From NCBI RefSeq assembly GCF_000372465.1, contig NZ_AQUZ01000034.1, forward strand, positions 31,455 to 95,454: DNA of 64,000 nucleotides. The letters run 5' to 3'. Below are positions 51,721 to 60,555 of the stretch, piece after piece; positions within the stretch are counted from its first letter, which is position 1, and each line of letters begins with the position of its first letter. The notes under the pieces were generated by a model that saw only the letters and a program-made list of their open reading frames with translations, was not told the origin of the DNA and searched no databases. This DNA comes from Kribbella catacumbae DSM 19601. Lineage in GTDB: Bacteria > Actinomycetota > Actinomycetes > Propionibacteriales > Kribbellaceae. A program made the position numbers and the translations under genes.

Positions 51721-53163
51721 ATGATCGACCCAACCCACCTGACCCGGCGCAGCGCCCTCGGTCTCATCGCCGGCGGCACCCTCGCCGGCGCCGCCGGGCT
51801 GGCGCCGACAGCAGCCGAGGCGCGGCCCGCGGACCCGGCCGGCGAGCGAAGCCGCACCGCCAAGACCGGCGCACTCACGTTCGCCGTCAAGCCGCGGCGA
51901 TCGGCCGACGCGGACCGCGCCGCGCTGTGCGTCACCTACACCCCACGCACCGACCTGCAGCCGACCGGGCACTACGTCGCGCCGGGTGACGTCCTCACCG
52001 TCACCCTCGACGCCAGCATCCAGGAGGGCGATCCGCTGCCGCGGATCACCGTCGGTGCGCCCAATACCCAGCGCGACGAGAACGACAAGAACATCGACCA
52101 CACCCGGCCATACGACCTGGCCAAAGGCGTGAACAAGGTCTCCGATCCGTACGGCGGTCCGATCTACTTCAGCTGGCCGGTACAGTCGCGCAAGTCGCAG
52201 AGCACCGCGACGGTCGCCATCTCCGGGCACACCCGGCCGGTGCCCACCTTCCGGCTCGGCGTCACCTCCGAGAAGGAATTCCAGCGACAGCTCGACCGGC
52301 ACGACACACCATTCGTCGAACTGATCGGCGAGCAGGCGCTGCTGAGCTTCCACCGGCACCAGGTGCTGCGCTACCGCAACGAGAGCCACACCGCTCTGCT
52401 GCGAACCATCGACCGGGCGATCGAGATCGAGGACCGGCTGGCCGGATACGGCCTCGACGCCGACGCGCCGAGCCCTGCCGGGCCGCATCATCTGGTCGGG
52501 TACCCGGGCAACATCCCCGGCGCGGCTGCCCAGGCGTGGTTCCAGTTCACCACCTACTCCGAGTCCGAGCACCCCGACGTACTGACCGTCAGTGGCGTTC
52601 GGACCCACGGCTGGGGCATTTACCATGAGGTCGGTCACCAGCACCAGGTCGACAAGATCACTCCCGGCGTCCTCGGCGAGGAGACCAACGAGAACTTCTC
52701 CTACGCGGTCCAGCGCCGGTTCACCGAGGCGTACGGCCAGCAGCCGCGGGCGCGGGCGATCAACAAGTCCGGAACGTCCCGCTGGGACGATCTGATGGCG
52801 TCGCGCGGAGCGACCGACATCAAGGACGTCAAGTGGCGGCAGCTGATCTTCGAGCAACTGCGGATCGCTTACGGGGAAGGGGTCCTGACTGACTGGTACC
52901 GCGTGGTGCGTCAGCAGTACGCGCAACTGCCCGACGGTGGTACGACCAACGCCGAGCGGGATCTCACCCGCTGGCAGAACGTCGTGTGGACGACCAGTCA
53001 CGCCGCCGGTGTCGACCTCACCGACTTCTGGGCCGGCTGGGGCGTCACCGTCACCGACCAGACCCGAGCGAACGTCCGCCGGCTGGGCGTTCCGGCGCCC
53101 GCGGTCGATCTGGCTGCGCTCCGGGAGACCAACATCGACGAGCCCAGCGTCTGGCCCAACTGA
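51721..53163 (+). CDS. secreted M60-family (enhancin-like) zinc metallopeptidase
   Basis: A 480-residue exported enzyme with a twin-arginine signal (TRRSALGLIAGGTLAGAAGL). The zinc motif HEVGH is at residues 302-306 within WGIYHEVGHQHQ, and a third-ligand Glu comes shortly after in TNENFSYAV. Flanking signatures of the M60/enhancin family include APGDVLTVTLDASI, the PIYFSWPVQ strand and FTTYSESEHPDVLTVSG. M60 enzymes cleave O-glycosylated proteins such as mucins. A perfect 16-bp hairpin terminator follows the stop. It sits among subtilisin, fucosidase and galactosidase genes, matching glycoprotein degradation. Confidence 0.9.
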   Translation: MIDPTHLTRRSALGLIAGGTLAGAAGLAPTAAEARPADPAGERSRTAKTGALTFAVKPRRSADADRAALCVTYTPRTDLQPTGHYVAPGDVLTVTLDASIQEGDPLPRITVGAPNTQRDENDKNIDHTRPYDLAKGVNKVSDPYGGPIYFSWPVQSRKSQSTATVAISGHTRPVPTFRLGVTSEKEFQRQLDRHDTPFVELIGEQALLSFHRHQVLRYRNESHTALLRTIDRAIEIEDRLAGYGLDADAPSPAGPHHLVGYPGNIPGAAAQAWFQFTTYSESEHPDVLTVSGVRTHGWGIYHEVGHQHQVDKITPGVLGEETNENFSYAVQRRFTEAYGQQPRARAINKSGTSRWDDLMASRGATDIKDVKWRQLIFEQLRIAYGEGVLTDWYRVVRQQYAQLPDGGTTNAERDLTRWQNVVWTTSHAAGVDLTDFWAGWGVTVTDQTRANVRRLGVPAPAVDLAALRETNIDEPSVWPN

Positions 53164-53177
53164 TCCCGACGGTCAGC

Positions 53178-53228
53178 CCGGACCAGGGATGGCACCCTCT
53201 CCCCCGATGGAGGCCATCCCTGGTCCGG
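53178..53228. terminator. bidirectional terminator between convergent M60 and PhoD genes
   Basis: A perfect 16-bp stem (53178-53193 with 53213-53228, CCGGACCAGGGATGGC and its complement) has a 19-base loop. It lies 14 bases after the M60 stop and 27 before the end of the opposing gene. Confidence 0.85.
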
Positions 53229-53255
53229 TGACCGCGCTGAACGCCGTCGATGTGC

Positions 53256-55373
53256 TCAGCGGCGGTGGCCCATGTCGGTTGAGGTGCGGTGTACCTCGAA
53301 GATGCGCTTCCCGGCGCTGTTGATCCAGGTAGCTGTCAGCGTCGCCGGCTTCACGGTCGTGTCCGCTACCAGCTTCAGGAACACGTTCGGCTCGACGGCG
53401 CTGTGCACCAGTGCGGGGTGCGGGACGTTGAGGCTGGGGATGGTGCGGTTGTGCAGCGGGCTGACGATGAACTGCCACAGGTCGTAGCCCACCCGGGCCC
53501 CGTAGTTGAGGGCCCGTGAGACGTGGATGTCACCGCCCAGCAGGAAGACGCCGGGGATCTTCTCCTTCGTGATGAAGTCGAAGATCGCCTCGCGCTCGTG
53601 CTGGTAGGTGCCCCAGTCGTCACTTTCGCTGTTCTGCTTGTCGTCCCAGATCATTCCGGTGGCGAGAGCCTTGAAGGTCGCCGTACTGCGTTGGAGCTGC
53701 TCGCGCAGCCACTGCCACTGCACCTCGCCGGTGCAGGTCTGCTTGGCCGGGTCGGCCCAGCTCGGCCCGGTGCGGCTGAACCACCGTGGGTCGATCAGGA
53801 AGATCTCGATCGGGCCGCGGCGGAAGGACGTGTAGACGCCCTCGCCCTCGTCGCGTCCGGTCTGGAGCTCGCCGTCAACGGTCTGGCCGTACGACGAGTT
53901 CGCGCGGTAGTCCACGAAGGCCTTGCGGGTGTTCTCCTTGCCGACATAGTTGCCGTCGGTGTCGTTGACGCCGAAGTCATGGTCGTCCCAGGTACCCCAG
54001 ATGGGCCGGGTACTGATCAGCTCGGCGACCTCTGGGACCCGCAGGAAGTCGCGCTGCTTCCGCCGGGCGACATCGAGGCGCGGTGAGTCGATGTACGGCG
54101 TGTCGCCGAGCATCACGAAGCTGTCGACCCCCTCCTCCATGATCCGGTTCCACACCGGGTCCGAGACCGAGGGCGCGCACGATCCCAGCCCCATCGTGAC
54201 CACCGCAGGACGGTGATCGGGCGGCGCGGTCGTGAACGAGCCGGTGTGCGGGTCAGCCGTCGGCCTGCTGTGCGGGCGGATCGCGAACGTGTACTCCGTG
54301 TCCGGCGCGAGGCGCGGCACGTCGAAGATCATCGTGTGGTCGTTCTCGCGCGAGATCTCGGCGGTGACGCGGTGAACCGGAGCTCCAGGACCGACCGCCG
54401 GGATGACCGTGCAGGCCCAGACGAGCTCCTCACGGTCCTCCGGCCCGGGACGCAGCCAGAGCCGGGCGTTCTTGGTGCCCACGTCGCCGACCATCGGGCC
54501 GGTGACGACATCGCCCGGCTGGGGCGTTGGGACGACCTCAGGAGCGGTCCCGGCCTTCACCATCCTGACGTACGCCGCGACTGCCGCGAAGAAGGTCTCG
54601 CTGTCGCTGATCGCCGCCGCCGGCTGGACCGGCGTACCGTCGACGCCGAAGCACTTGTCGACCGTGAGGCTGCTGATCACCCAGCGGCCGGAGCCGTGCG
54701 CACCTTCGAGCAGGCACGGGGGCTGGACCCCGCCGGAGGTGCCGGACATCAGCACCCGCATCCGGGTCCACTCGACCAGCGACTCCCAGCTGGTACGGAT
54801 CGCGGGGTTGCGGCCGGCGAGGACCTGACCACCAGAGACCGGCAACGCCTTGACCAGCGGGTGGTCGGTGGCCACTGGGTAGATCGCGTCGAAGTCTCTG
54901 TCGTCGCGGATCGCGGTCGTCCCCGCGGGCAGATAGGTGACAGCCGGGCCGAACTGGTCGGACTGGGTGAGCTCGAGGACGACGCCGCCCCCGTCGACGA
55001 ACGTGCGCAGCGACTCGCCGTGGGACTCCACGAACTTGCCATAGGCAACGTCGTTGTTGGTGAAGCTGCCGAAGGCGATCAGGTCGACGGTTTGCGCCTG
55101 CTCGGCGGCTCCCTTGGTAACGTCGAGCGGGATCACCTCGACGCCGGCGCGACCAAGCAACTGGGCGAGGCCGGTGGCCTTCGTCCACTGGTCGCGGAAC
55201 TCGAGCACCGCGGCGCGCAGCGGTGCGTCATCGGCCGCAGCGGCGAAGGCCGGACGGACGCCGGACAAGGCGAGCGCCCCGCCGACGCCTCCGAGCAGGA
55301 CCGTACGGCGACCGACGCCGTCGGGCCGGACTTGAGACTCGGGGTTCGCGGCGTCGTCGGAATTCTTCGTCAC
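53256..55373 (-). CDS. PhoD-family alkaline phosphatase/phosphodiesterase with extra N-terminal domain
   Basis: A 705-residue twin-arginine exported enzyme (GRRTVLLGGVGGALALSG). The N-terminal ~240 residues form an extra domain resembling a class I glutamine-amidotransferase-like/ThuA fold (VEVIPLDVTKGAAEQAQTVD, TFVDGGGVVLELTQSDQF). The fibronectin-like segment and PhoD catalytic domain follow, with metal ligands in MGLGSCAPSV, FVMLGDTPYID, GTWDDHDFGVNDTDG and VFLLGGDIHVSRAL. It would remove phosphate from phosphomono/diesters or teichoic acids outside the membrane, using calcium and iron. GTG 55373 has GAGGAG 6 bases upstream. A long palindrome at 55453-55477 lies in the promoter. Confidence 0.9.
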   Translation of the reverse strand: MTKNSDDAANPESQVRPDGVGRRTVLLGGVGGALALSGVRPAFAAAADDAPLRAAVLEFRDQWTKATGLAQLLGRAGVEVIPLDVTKGAAEQAQTVDLIAFGSFTNNDVAYGKFVESHGESLRTFVDGGGVVLELTQSDQFGPAVTYLPAGTTAIRDDRDFDAIYPVATDHPLVKALPVSGGQVLAGRNPAIRTSWESLVEWTRMRVLMSGTSGGVQPPCLLEGAHGSGRWVISSLTVDKCFGVDGTPVQPAAAISDSETFFAAVAAYVRMVKAGTAPEVVPTPQPGDVVTGPMVGDVGTKNARLWLRPGPEDREELVWACTVIPAVGPGAPVHRVTAEISRENDHTMIFDVPRLAPDTEYTFAIRPHSRPTADPHTGSFTTAPPDHRPAVVTMGLGSCAPSVSDPVWNRIMEEGVDSFVMLGDTPYIDSPRLDVARRKQRDFLRVPEVAELISTRPIWGTWDDHDFGVNDTDGNYVGKENTRKAFVDYRANSSYGQTVDGELQTGRDEGEGVYTSFRRGPIEIFLIDPRWFSRTGPSWADPAKQTCTGEVQWQWLREQLQRSTATFKALATGMIWDDKQNSESDDWGTYQHEREAIFDFITKEKIPGVFLLGGDIHVSRALNYGARVGYDLWQFIVSPLHNRTIPSLNVPHPALVHSAVEPNVFLKLVADTTVKPATLTATWINSAGKRIFEVHRTSTDMGHRR

Positions 55374-55452
55374 AGGGGGCTCCTCAGGAGGGAGTTCTGG
55401 CGGGCGGACAAGGTCCAGGCAATACCAATTCCGGAGGCGAGGGCAGAATGCG

Positions 55453-55477
55453 TTTGCTTATGCCTGCCATAACCAAA
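55453..55477. promoter_or_regulatory. 25-bp interrupted palindrome upstream of the PhoD-family gene
   Basis: Half-sites TTTG-C-TTATG and CATAA-C-CAAA flank a CCTGC centre, with only one mismatched pair. It is 80 bases before the start codon. A related site occurs at 27825-27840 before another phosphatase-superfamily gene. Confidence 0.5.
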
Positions 55478-55511
55478 GGCAGGGTTCCCGAGCTGATCAC
55501 CGGGACCGGGT

Positions 55512-55598
55512 TCAGCGCACTGAGTCGAGAGCATCCACGACTCCCTCACCGTGGTAGCTGTCCTTCTCGCCCGGGCCTTCGACTGCATTCAGACAGGT
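55512..55598 (-). pseudogene. tail of a decayed subtilisin duplicate
   Basis: The minus strand ends with GEKDSYHGEGVVDALDSVR and a TGA, closely matching the last residues of the subtilisin at 50124 (GENNSYYGEGTVDALDAVR). DNA identity over the last ~50 bases is very high by eye (only about half a dozen differences). The catalytic domain is absent. It directly follows a ricin-type lectin fragment on the same strand, so it marks a rearranged duplicate. Confidence 0.7.
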
Positions 55599-56480
55599 GA
55601 CAGCATCCAATGCTGGCTTGGATGTCCGGTGTCGGCCTGGATCTCGACGGTCGCGCCTTGACCGGTGGACGCCGCCGCGATGCCGAGCACCTTGTCCGTG
55701 ACACGGCTGACGATCTTGAACCTTCCTGAGCCGACGTCGAGCAGCTTCCACTGCTGGTTGGTGTTGCCTGTCAGCGGCCACTGCACGACGTCGGTGCCTT
55801 CCACGGTCGAACTGCCGGGAATGTCAATCACCTGTCCCGAACGGATGGACTCGATGGTGACGAACCCATCGGACAGCTTGGCCCTCTTCCATTGCTGATT
55901 TGGTGGACGCACCGTAAGGCCACTGGACGATGCCCGCACCCGCCACCATGCTGCCACCCGCGACGCTGAGGTCGTGCCCGCTGTGGACATTGACGATCCG
56001 CGACGTGGCCGACGGCGGGTTAGGGGTTCCGGCCGGAGTGAAGGTGATCGACTGACCGCGCCGCAGGGTGATGTCGCGTGACCAAGATCCTGTGGTTCCC
56101 TACCGCGAATCGGTCACACTCACCGTCGGTTCGAAGGGGCAGCCCTCGTCGGTGCCCTCGAGATCGTCGTCGGCTCGTGTGGTTCCTGACCCGACTCATC
56201 GGAAAGGCCGGCATAGCGCACCTGCGCCGCCGAACTTGTTCATCGCCGGGGTGCGGTGTCCCGGGGACTGGGGGATCGACACCTCACTCGCGCCGAGCTG
56301 GTCCGACTGTGCCAGGTCTAGCACGACGCCGCCCCGGGCAACGAAATCCCGGATCGAGCGCCAACTCCCACGGCGGCAGTCCGACGCCTACCGGCATCTT
56401 GGTTATCGACTCGATAACCACGAGGGTCCGCCGCCAGGCCTTGACACCGGCAGCAGTCCCATCCCTTCTTGCGTTCATTC
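55589..56480 (-). pseudogene. remnant of a large secreted protein: amidotransferase-like domain plus ricin-type lectin
   Basis: Two recognisable pieces lie on the minus strand. One (56360-56200) reads SIRDFVARGGVVLDLAQSDQ and resembles the extra N-terminal domain of the neighbouring PhoD enzyme. The second (about 56000-55589) is a ricin-B-type domain with repeated QxW motifs: VNVHSGHDLSVAGGSMVAGA then, after a frameshift, NQQWKRAKLSDG, VIDIPGSSTVEGTDVVQWPL, NTNQQWKLLD and VLGIAAASTGQGATVE. Between them, frames break repeatedly and no catalytic domain is visible. Ricin lectins bind galactose, which would suit this locus. Confidence 0.6.
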
Positions 56481-56578
56481 CACTGAACGATCATCGGCGG
56501 GTGGTCGTTCTCTTCCCTGGTAAGCGTTCGGTATCGTGAACGTGGTGCCTCCGCGGGCGCCGAACTGAGGGAGTGTGC

Positions 56579-58006
56579 ATGACTTACCGCCAGCCGGCTG
56601 GACGCCGGCGTAACGGACTGTACGACGAGGTGGCACCTGAGCTCGCCGAGCTGATGCGAACGGGATGGGCCGACACCGAGCTGTTGGACCTGACCCCCGA
56701 CGCTCAAGCCCCGTTCGCGGCGGCGCGCCGGGACCGGCTGTCCGCGCGCTTTCCCGGTGAGCGGCTGGTAATTCCGGCCGGCAACCTGAAGATCCGGTCG
56801 AACGACGACCTCTACCCGTTCCGGCCGTCGAGCGCCTACACCCATCTGACCGGCGACCAGACACCGAATGCCGCCCTCGTGCTCAACCCGTTGCCAGAAG
56901 GCGGTCACGAACCGGTCGCCTACCTGCTGGACCGATCGAACCGGACGACCGGGGAGTTCTGGCTCAACTCCAGCATCGGCGAGCTATGGGTCGGTCGCCG
57001 GAGCAGCCTGAAGGAAGCCGAACAGCTCCTCGGTCTGCCTTGCCGGGACGTCGCCGTACTTGTCGAGGACCTGACAGCATCTGCTGTCTCGACACGCCTC
57101 CACCGGGGCTATGACGTGGACCTGGATCGGCGGCTGGACACCGGCGCCGACACGGATGGGGAGCTTGCCGAGTTCCTCGCCGAGCTGCGGTTGGTCAAGG
57201 ACCCGTGGGAGACCGAGCAACTCCGGAAGGCGTGCACCGCGACAGCACGAGGGTTCCAGGACGCGGCGGCGGACCTGGCTACCGCGATCGCCACCTCGGA
57301 GCGATGGATCGAGGGCACCTTCAACCGTCGTGCCCGGCTGGAGGGCAACGGTGTCGGCTACGGCACCATCTGTGCGGCCGGGGCCCACGCGACCATCATG
57401 CACTGGGTGCGCAACGACGGTCCCGTGCGCCCGGGCGAGCTCCTCCTGTTCGATGCGGGCGTCGAGACCACGACCCTTTACACCGCTGATGTCACCCGGA
57501 CCCTGCCGATCAGCGGCCAGTTCACGCCGCTGCAGCGCGAGATCTACGACGCCGTCTACCAGGCACAAGAGGCGGGGATCCGGGCGGTCGCGCCGGGCGC
57601 GCGCTACCGCGAGTTCCACGAAGCCTCCCAGCGAGTGCTCGCCGAGCACCTGGTCGGATGGGGTTTCCTGGACGGTCCGGCCGACCGCGTCTACGAGCTG
57701 GGACTGCAGCGGCGCTACACCATGGCCGGCACGGGCCACATGCTCGGGCTCGATGTCCACGACTGCACGCAGGCCCGGAATTCGCAGTACGTCGACTGCG
57801 AGCTCGAGGCAGGTATGGTGCTGACCGTCGAACCTGGACTGTACTTCCAGCAGGACGACCTCACGGTCCCTGAGGAGTTCCGCGGAATCGGTGTCCGGAT
57901 CGAGGACGACCTGCTGGTGACATCTACCGGTCACGAGAACCTGTCAGCTGACCTGCCGCGCACCGCGACGGCAATCGAATCGTGGATGGCGGGGCTGTCC
58001 GGCTGA
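56579..58006 (+). CDS. second M24 Xaa-Pro aminopeptidase (aminopeptidase P)
   Basis: A 475-residue enzyme, paralogue of the one at 40243. ATG 56579 is chosen with GAGGGAG 7 bases upstream; GTG 56573 is in frame. The N-terminal domain has RFPGERLVIPAGNLKIRSND. The metal ligands are two Asp in LLFDAGVETTTLYTADVTRT, His in TGHMLGLDVHDC, Glu in VLTVEPGLYF and Glu in GIGVRIEDDLLVT. It cleaves X-Pro bonds at peptide N termini in the cytoplasm. It is convergent with a decayed fucosidase fragment. Confidence 0.93.
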   Translation: MTYRQPAGRRRNGLYDEVAPELAELMRTGWADTELLDLTPDAQAPFAAARRDRLSARFPGERLVIPAGNLKIRSNDDLYPFRPSSAYTHLTGDQTPNAALVLNPLPEGGHEPVAYLLDRSNRTTGEFWLNSSIGELWVGRRSSLKEAEQLLGLPCRDVAVLVEDLTASAVSTRLHRGYDVDLDRRLDTGADTDGELAEFLAELRLVKDPWETEQLRKACTATARGFQDAAADLATAIATSERWIEGTFNRRARLEGNGVGYGTICAAGAHATIMHWVRNDGPVRPGELLLFDAGVETTTLYTADVTRTLPISGQFTPLQREIYDAVYQAQEAGIRAVAPGARYREFHEASQRVLAEHLVGWGFLDGPADRVYELGLQRRYTMAGTGHMLGLDVHDCTQARNSQYVDCELEAGMVLTVEPGLYFQQDDLTVPEEFRGIGVRIEDDLLVTSTGHENLSADLPRTATAIESWMAGLSG

Positions 58007-58019
58007 CCGAAGCGCAACC

Positions 58020-58815
58020 GACCAGCTGTCAGGTCGCGAGCGCGGCGGCCCGGCCAGACTGCTGACCAACAGGTCGAAGAACTGTTTCAGCCACCCGACC
58101 AGGTTCTCGGAGTAGAACTCCTCGTCGCCGAAGCAGGCGGAGAAGAAGTTGTGCCGGTTGGCGCGCATCGCGGGTGTGCGCAACCGCTGTCCCGGCCGCG
58201 GCGGGCCGACGGTCTGCCAGGACTCGGGGAACGGGGCTGTCGTCCACAGCCGGTTATCGAGCTGGGCCTGGTAGCTCGCGTCGTACATTCCGTCCGGGCC
58301 GATGAAGTAGTAGCAGGCGCGGTCACCTTGGGAGACCGAACCGGCCGATCCCGGACGTGGACTGTTGGATCCGGGATGCGCCCAGGCCTGTCCGGCGGCG
58401 GTACCGCCAAGAGCGATGCCGGCGGTTCATGTTCGTAGAACATCAGCATCCGGTCGTCATGCGAGCTGACCCCGAACGGCATCCCGACACGGCGACTAGC
58501 AGCAGCGAACTCGCCGATCAGATCCCGCCGCGGGCCAACGTTCACCGAGTTCCACGGCTGATGGCTGGAATCGAAGTTGTCGAAGTGGTCGTGATGATTG
58601 GCGAGGGCCACGAAGTACCTCGCGCCGAGCCCGGCGAAGTACTCCAGCAACGCGTCCGCGTCGAACTCGGCCGCCTTCCACTCACGGATGACGTCCTTGA
58701 ATCTTTCTCCATGGAGGTCCACGTACCCGCGACTGAATGACTGATTGTGATTGATTGAAGGCACGCATTGACATATTCGCGCAAACACTCCTAACCTCGA
58801 ACCCGGATTTGTCAT
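58020..58815 (-). pseudogene. chimeric remnant: GH29 alpha-L-fucosidase N-terminal piece joined to a piece of the 507-residue secreted protein family
   Basis: From 58815 to about 58480 the strand reads as the GH29 barrel start: RFKDVIREWKAAEFDADALL, ARYFVALANHHDHFDNFDSS, PWNSVNVGPRRDLIGEFAAA and GMPFGVSSHDDR. This is the fucose-binding HH motif and the WN motif. After frameshifts it continues (about 58330-58030) YYFIGPDGMYDASYQAQLDN, then NFFSACFGDEEFYSENLVGW. The last part resembles NLFSICLGDEDHYS in the intact protein at 61979. The order fucosidase then secreted protein equals that of the intact genes at the right edge, so this is probably a collapsed duplicate of that pair. Confidence 0.7.
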
Positions 58816-58827
58816 CTTCGCTTACTA

Positions 58828-58845
58828 CGCGGGAGCGCTCCCGCG
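58828..58845. promoter_or_regulatory. CebR-box-like perfect palindrome upstream of the SGNH esterase
   Basis: CGCGGGAGCGCTCCCGCG is an 18-bp perfect palindrome whose core GGGAGCGCTCCC equals the core of the CebR operator known from Streptomyces cello-oligosaccharide genes. It lies 35 bases before the esterase start codon. Confidence 0.65.
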
Positions 58846-58880
58846 ACCCGCCCGGATCCACCGGAACGAGGAGGACCGAC

Positions 58881-60023
58881 ATGCCCACCCCTGGTCGACT
58901 GTCCCGGAGAACCTTGCTCACGGCCACCGCCGCGGGCCTCGTCGGCGCAACCGCCGCGCCCTCGCAGGCTGTCGGCGCGCGGACCCGGTACCACGGCGCA
59001 CTGACCCGATACCACACAGCGGGCCGGGTCAGGAGAGCCGCTGACGGGTCCGTGCAGTACAGCTGGCCCGGCGTCTACTTCGAGGGACGGTTCCGCGGTA
59101 CCGGCGTTGGCATCGTCCTCGAAGACTCCGACAACGACTACGATGTTCGGATCGACGGCACGCCCGCCGCCACGCTGGTGACGCCGGGCCGGACCGTCTT
59201 CTGGATCGACGACCTCTCGGACACCGAGCACGGCGTGCGGCTCGCCAAACGCACCGAGAGTACGCGGGCCGCGGGCCGGTTCGGCGGCTTCGTCGCCACT
59301 CCCGGGGGTGTGATTCTCCCCAGCCCCCGCGCGCGGAGCAGGCAGATCGAGTTCATCGGCGACTCCTTCACCGCGGGCTACGGAAATGTCTCCGACACAC
59401 GTGACTGTTCGAGCAATGGCGGAGTGAACCGGAACAGCAACGCTGACCTCACCTTCGGCGCCCTCACCGCCCAACGCCTCGACGCGGACTACCAGATCAA
59501 TGCCTTCTCCGGCCTTGGAATGGTCCGCAATTACAACGGCGCCATTCCCGATACCGACTTCCGCACCTATTACGATCGGGCCCTGCTGAACGTTGAGGGC
59601 GATGTCTGGCGCAGACCCGGCAGTTGGCGGCCGCAGGTCGTCGTGGTCGGTCTGGGCATCAACGACTTCTCCACTCCCCTGAATCCCGGCGAGCGCCTGC
59701 GCTGGACGACGCAGGAGGCACTGATCGCTGACTACGAGGCGGCCTACCACGGCTTTCTCGGCAAACTGCGCGCCCTTTACGGCCCCAGGACGTTCCTCGT
59801 GGCCAGCGCCACCCGCCTCTACAACACCACGGCGTTCGCCGAGACCACCCTGCGCATCGTCCAGGAACGCAACCGCCAGGGCGACGACAGGGTCCGCCAT
59901 TGGTACTACGCCGACCCCGGTCTGGACTACCGGGGCTGCGGCTGGCACCCCTCGGTCCACGACCACCGGATCATCTCCGGCCTGCTCGACGACTATCTCG
60001 CCGGCCTGCCGCTGCGCTGGTAG
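58881..60023 (+). CDS. secreted SGNH/GDSL esterase (carbohydrate esterase family 2-like)
   Basis: A 380-residue protein with a twin-arginine signal (LSRRTLLTATAAGLVGATAA). ATG 58881 has GAGGAGG upstream. The N-terminal jelly roll (about 40-150: TRYHTAGRVRRAADGSVQYS, VYFEGRFRGTGVGIVLEDSD) is followed by the SGNH domain with nucleophile Ser162 in FIGDSFTAGYGN. Then come Asn in VVVGLGINDFSTP and the catalytic His356 in GCGWHPSVHDH. Two-domain enzymes of this shape deacetylate xylan or mannan oligosaccharides. A CebR-like operator precedes the gene, which fits induction by plant polysaccharide fragments. Confidence 0.88.
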   Translation: MPTPGRLSRRTLLTATAAGLVGATAAPSQAVGARTRYHGALTRYHTAGRVRRAADGSVQYSWPGVYFEGRFRGTGVGIVLEDSDNDYDVRIDGTPAATLVTPGRTVFWIDDLSDTEHGVRLAKRTESTRAAGRFGGFVATPGGVILPSPRARSRQIEFIGDSFTAGYGNVSDTRDCSSNGGVNRNSNADLTFGALTAQRLDADYQINAFSGLGMVRNYNGAIPDTDFRTYYDRALLNVEGDVWRRPGSWRPQVVVVGLGINDFSTPLNPGERLRWTTQEALIADYEAAYHGFLGKLRALYGPRTFLVASATRLYNTTAFAETTLRIVQERNRQGDDRVRHWYYADPGLDYRGCGWHPSVHDHRIISGLLDDYLAGLPLRW

Positions 60024-60065
60024 CCCGATGGAGGATCGACGGACATCAGCCGACGGGCGGGATGC

Positions 60066-60140
60066 GTGCCGATCGAGGCACACGACGAGTGGCAGGTCGC
60101 CGAACGCCGCTACCTCTCCGAGGCATCGCTACGCCTGAGG
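60066..60140 (+). pseudogene. possible mutator/IS256-type transposase C-terminal scrap
   Basis: The plus strand reads EAHDEWQVAERRYLSEASLR. It resembles the E-x-x-D-E-W-x-x-x-x-R-Y-L/M end of IS256-type transposases. It is very short, so the assignment is tentative. Confidence 0.3.
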
Positions 60141-60555
60141 ACTGTCAGACAAGGGTGTGAGTGGCTCGACACGCCGACCGGCTGGTTGGCGAGGATGCGT
60201 CACTGATGACCGAAACACTGGCGGGCGTGGGCCCATCAAGAACTGAGGACCTGCTTGAGGTGCCGTTGTTGAGCGACGCTTCGGTTGATCGCGTGTAGGT
60301 GGGTCTGCGTCACCGTGTACGACGACATGGCGGTGGCCGGGGTGGCGGGTGCTGAGCCCGACGCGTCGGTCGACATCGCCGATCCGGCTGAGCCGTCACA
60401 GGAGGAGCTCGCGATCGCGCGTGAACTGGTTCGCTCCGCAGGTGCCCCCGGCCACGACCTGGACGCACACCCCCCGGCCTGACGCAGCCACGCCAATCCC
60501 CGATGCCGATACGTGCCAGTACACCACGCTGATGGACGCCACTCAGCGGGTCACA

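Noticed and set aside
58812..60083. 423-codon minus-strand frame opposite the SGNH esterase
   Set aside because: The plus strand carries a twin-arginine signal, an RBS and GDS/His catalytic motifs. The antisense frame also crosses the CebR-like palindrome.
60285..60482. Small plus-strand frame in the gap between esterase genes
   Set aside because: Acidic, low-complexity sequence with no RBS, homology or motif; not supportable as a gene.
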